A DNA stretch of 64,000 nt from Apiosordaria backusii (Eukaryota > Ascomycota > Sordariomycetes > Sordariales > Lasiosphaeriaceae), in the NCBI GenBank assembly GCA_030549205.1, contig JAUKTV010000003.1:186001-250000 (forward strand), read 5' to 3'. The notes beneath the pieces were generated by a model. It was not told where the DNA came from. It saw only the letters and a list, made by a program, of their open reading frames with translations, and did not search any database. A program made the position numbers and the translations under genes. Positions 62,601 to 64,000 of this stretch are shown here, in pieces. How positions within the stretch are numbered: the first letter of the stretch is position 1; the number at the start of each line of letters is the position of its first letter.

Positions 62601-64000
62601 CCCTTCCCGTCGGCTGTGCTAGGATGGTGAGGCTTCCAGGTTGATACTGATACACTACACCGTGCTTGGCATGGATTGTTAGCTCCGAGAAAACCCCAGG
62701 TCTGAGAGCGGCTCGGCGTCGATCGTTTGTGCTCCGCTATCCCCGCAGTTTGCGCGAGGACAAGTTCAGGAACCCTCGGCATCTTTTTCTTTGACGGTGT
62801 CGTTTGATCGAGAATCTCTTGGATCGCGAAGGGAGAAAAATGTTCCATAAGGCGCAGCAGATGCAGGTCAAGAAACATTTTTTGGATCGGCCAATCGGAT
62901 GGAGGGGAACCCGGCATTGGTTTCTTTGATGGAAGAGAAACGTGGGTCATGGGTTTGTCAAGATGGGTGGGTCAAGATGGGTGGGGTGTGTTGGGGAAGC
63001 GCACGCCCACCCGCAGCAAGGAACGTCCCAGCGCTTTGTGGTTCTGTGCTAAACTCCGACGCCGCCATCGAGATATCTGGCAGGTTTCAACTTATCATGT
63101 AAGCGGATTTGAGCGACTTCGGATTAGACTTCCTCTCCCTCGTGAAAGGATGAAAGAATGAAAGAAACCTCTGGACCAGTAACCGGGAACCTAGAGAGGT
63201 GTCGTGTTCACATGCATCTGACTCATTACCCGAAATGGAAACCACCATTTACTTTGCAACGTCTCCCTGATCTTGTTTTGCAGTCACTTCTAGAGAGTCA
63301 TGTGATGCATCCCAAACGAGCCTTGAGCACATGACATGGAAGTGCTTAGGTGGTGCTTATGCAACTTTATGTATGATACAGTAAGTTCTGCTCATATCCG
63401 CATACGGCGTGCGAGCATTGGTCGGGACAAGAATACTGAAAACAGAAAGTGTTTAGAAAAGCCAAAAGCCACCAAAAGGCCTCCCAGTATCTGATGGGGA
63501 AAAACCGGTTGATGCCAGCGCAAAACGACGCTTGCGTTACCTCCACATACTACCTAAGTACAAGCCACACTTGCAACCCCGTGTTTAGTGAACGCCACAG
63601 GGGACGTCTCCGCGGCCAACGAGAATCCACGCAAAGCAAGACACCACCGTTGATCGCTGCGACCCCAACGGTCGGTTGGGACCGGCATCGTGGACTGTGG
63701 CTTTGCAATTGTAACCAAACTGTCGGTTGCAGCCCTGATTACAGGATTATTGTTCAGCCATCAACTGCCGAAAAATCAAGGAACAAGCAGTGTGAGACAA
63801 GCCACATTTGAGACCCTGAATTTTACCACAGATCTTGACAGATCTTTGCCTCGTTTTAGAAGCGATCGCCGGTGGGGTTGGAGGGAGGTGTGGCTAGTGA
63901 CGCGCAATGTTCCCCCAAACATGCTCCACCACCGACCACTTTTCCGTGTCCGTATGTGCTGAATGCAATGCAATATCAAGAATGAGTCGTTATGATTTTG

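Larger units (their letters stand above)
58142..64000. other. Gene-poor right end of the window
   Basis: No recognisable protein in about 5.9 kb. The frames of 160-200 residues (60283-60771 minus, 61362-61961 plus) have no family motifs. The segment 59380-59960 stands out for GGTCAGC repeats, CCCGACC/CGGGT strings and a tRNA-like 3' half. Old repeats or remnants of mobile DNA are possible. Confidence 0.55.

Overview
The window looks like nuclear DNA of a filamentous ascomycete (Pezizomycotina), most likely a sordariomycete close to the Sordariales. This rests on several things seen in the sequence: short introns (about 50 to 140 nt) with GTANGT-type donors, CTAAC/CTAAT branch sites and YAG acceptors; long CT-rich leaders; long intergenic DNA full of microsatellites; and proteins whose architecture is fungal (Spb4, Trm12, Ssp120, Dgk1, Uso1, Rat1, an Ira-type RasGAP). 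The exact genus is inference. I recognise thirteen protein-coding genes and two tRNA genes; exon borders were worked out by hand from splice signals and conserved protein frames.

Layout. 1-12810: no convincing gene; the last 3.5 kb or so looks like promoter and leader DNA of the next gene. 12811-14564 (+): C2H2 zinc-finger transcription factor, four exons. 14565-18926: no gene, with a T27 tract. 18927-19669 (+): secreted EF-hand protein, Ssp120 type. 19939-21255 (-): Trm12/Tyw2, wybutosine synthesis. 21590-21682 (+): tRNA-Ile(AAT) with a 19-nt intron. 22003-24078 (-): Spb4 DEAD-box helicase. 25203-26411 (+): Dgk1-type diacylglycerol kinase. 26412-31001: gene-free. 31002-31916 (+): KxDL protein. 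33556-34401 (-): unknown RG-rich protein. 35312-35896 (+): small lipocalin-like protein. 35996-37084 (-): LENG1/Cir_N protein with an RD/RS tail. 37462-40175 (+): Sec18/NSF. 40402-40472 (+): tRNA-Gly(GCC). 40837-44146 (-): Uso1/p115. 44950-48288 (+): Rat1/Xrn2 exonuclease. 49925-58065 or 58141 (+): giant Ira/neurofibromin RasGAP. 58142-64000: gene-poor, with a 13-bp minisatellite inside a tRNA-like/SINE-like piece.

Most genes are housekeeping functions in no operon-like order. Two themes recur. One is secretory-pathway and membrane biology: Sec18 and Uso1 are convergent neighbours, with Ssp120, Dgk1 and the KxDL protein further off. The other is RNA metabolism: Spb4, Trm12, Rat1, LENG1, the RG-rich protein and two tRNAs. 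The RasGAP and the zinc-finger factor are the regulators. I saw no biosynthetic cluster, no intact transposon, no CRISPR and no clearly new multi-gene system. The points most worth a second look are the broken 3' end of the RasGAP gene, the tRNA-like element with its minisatellite near 59.5 kb, the very large gene-free DNA before the zinc-finger gene, and the unknown RG-rich protein.
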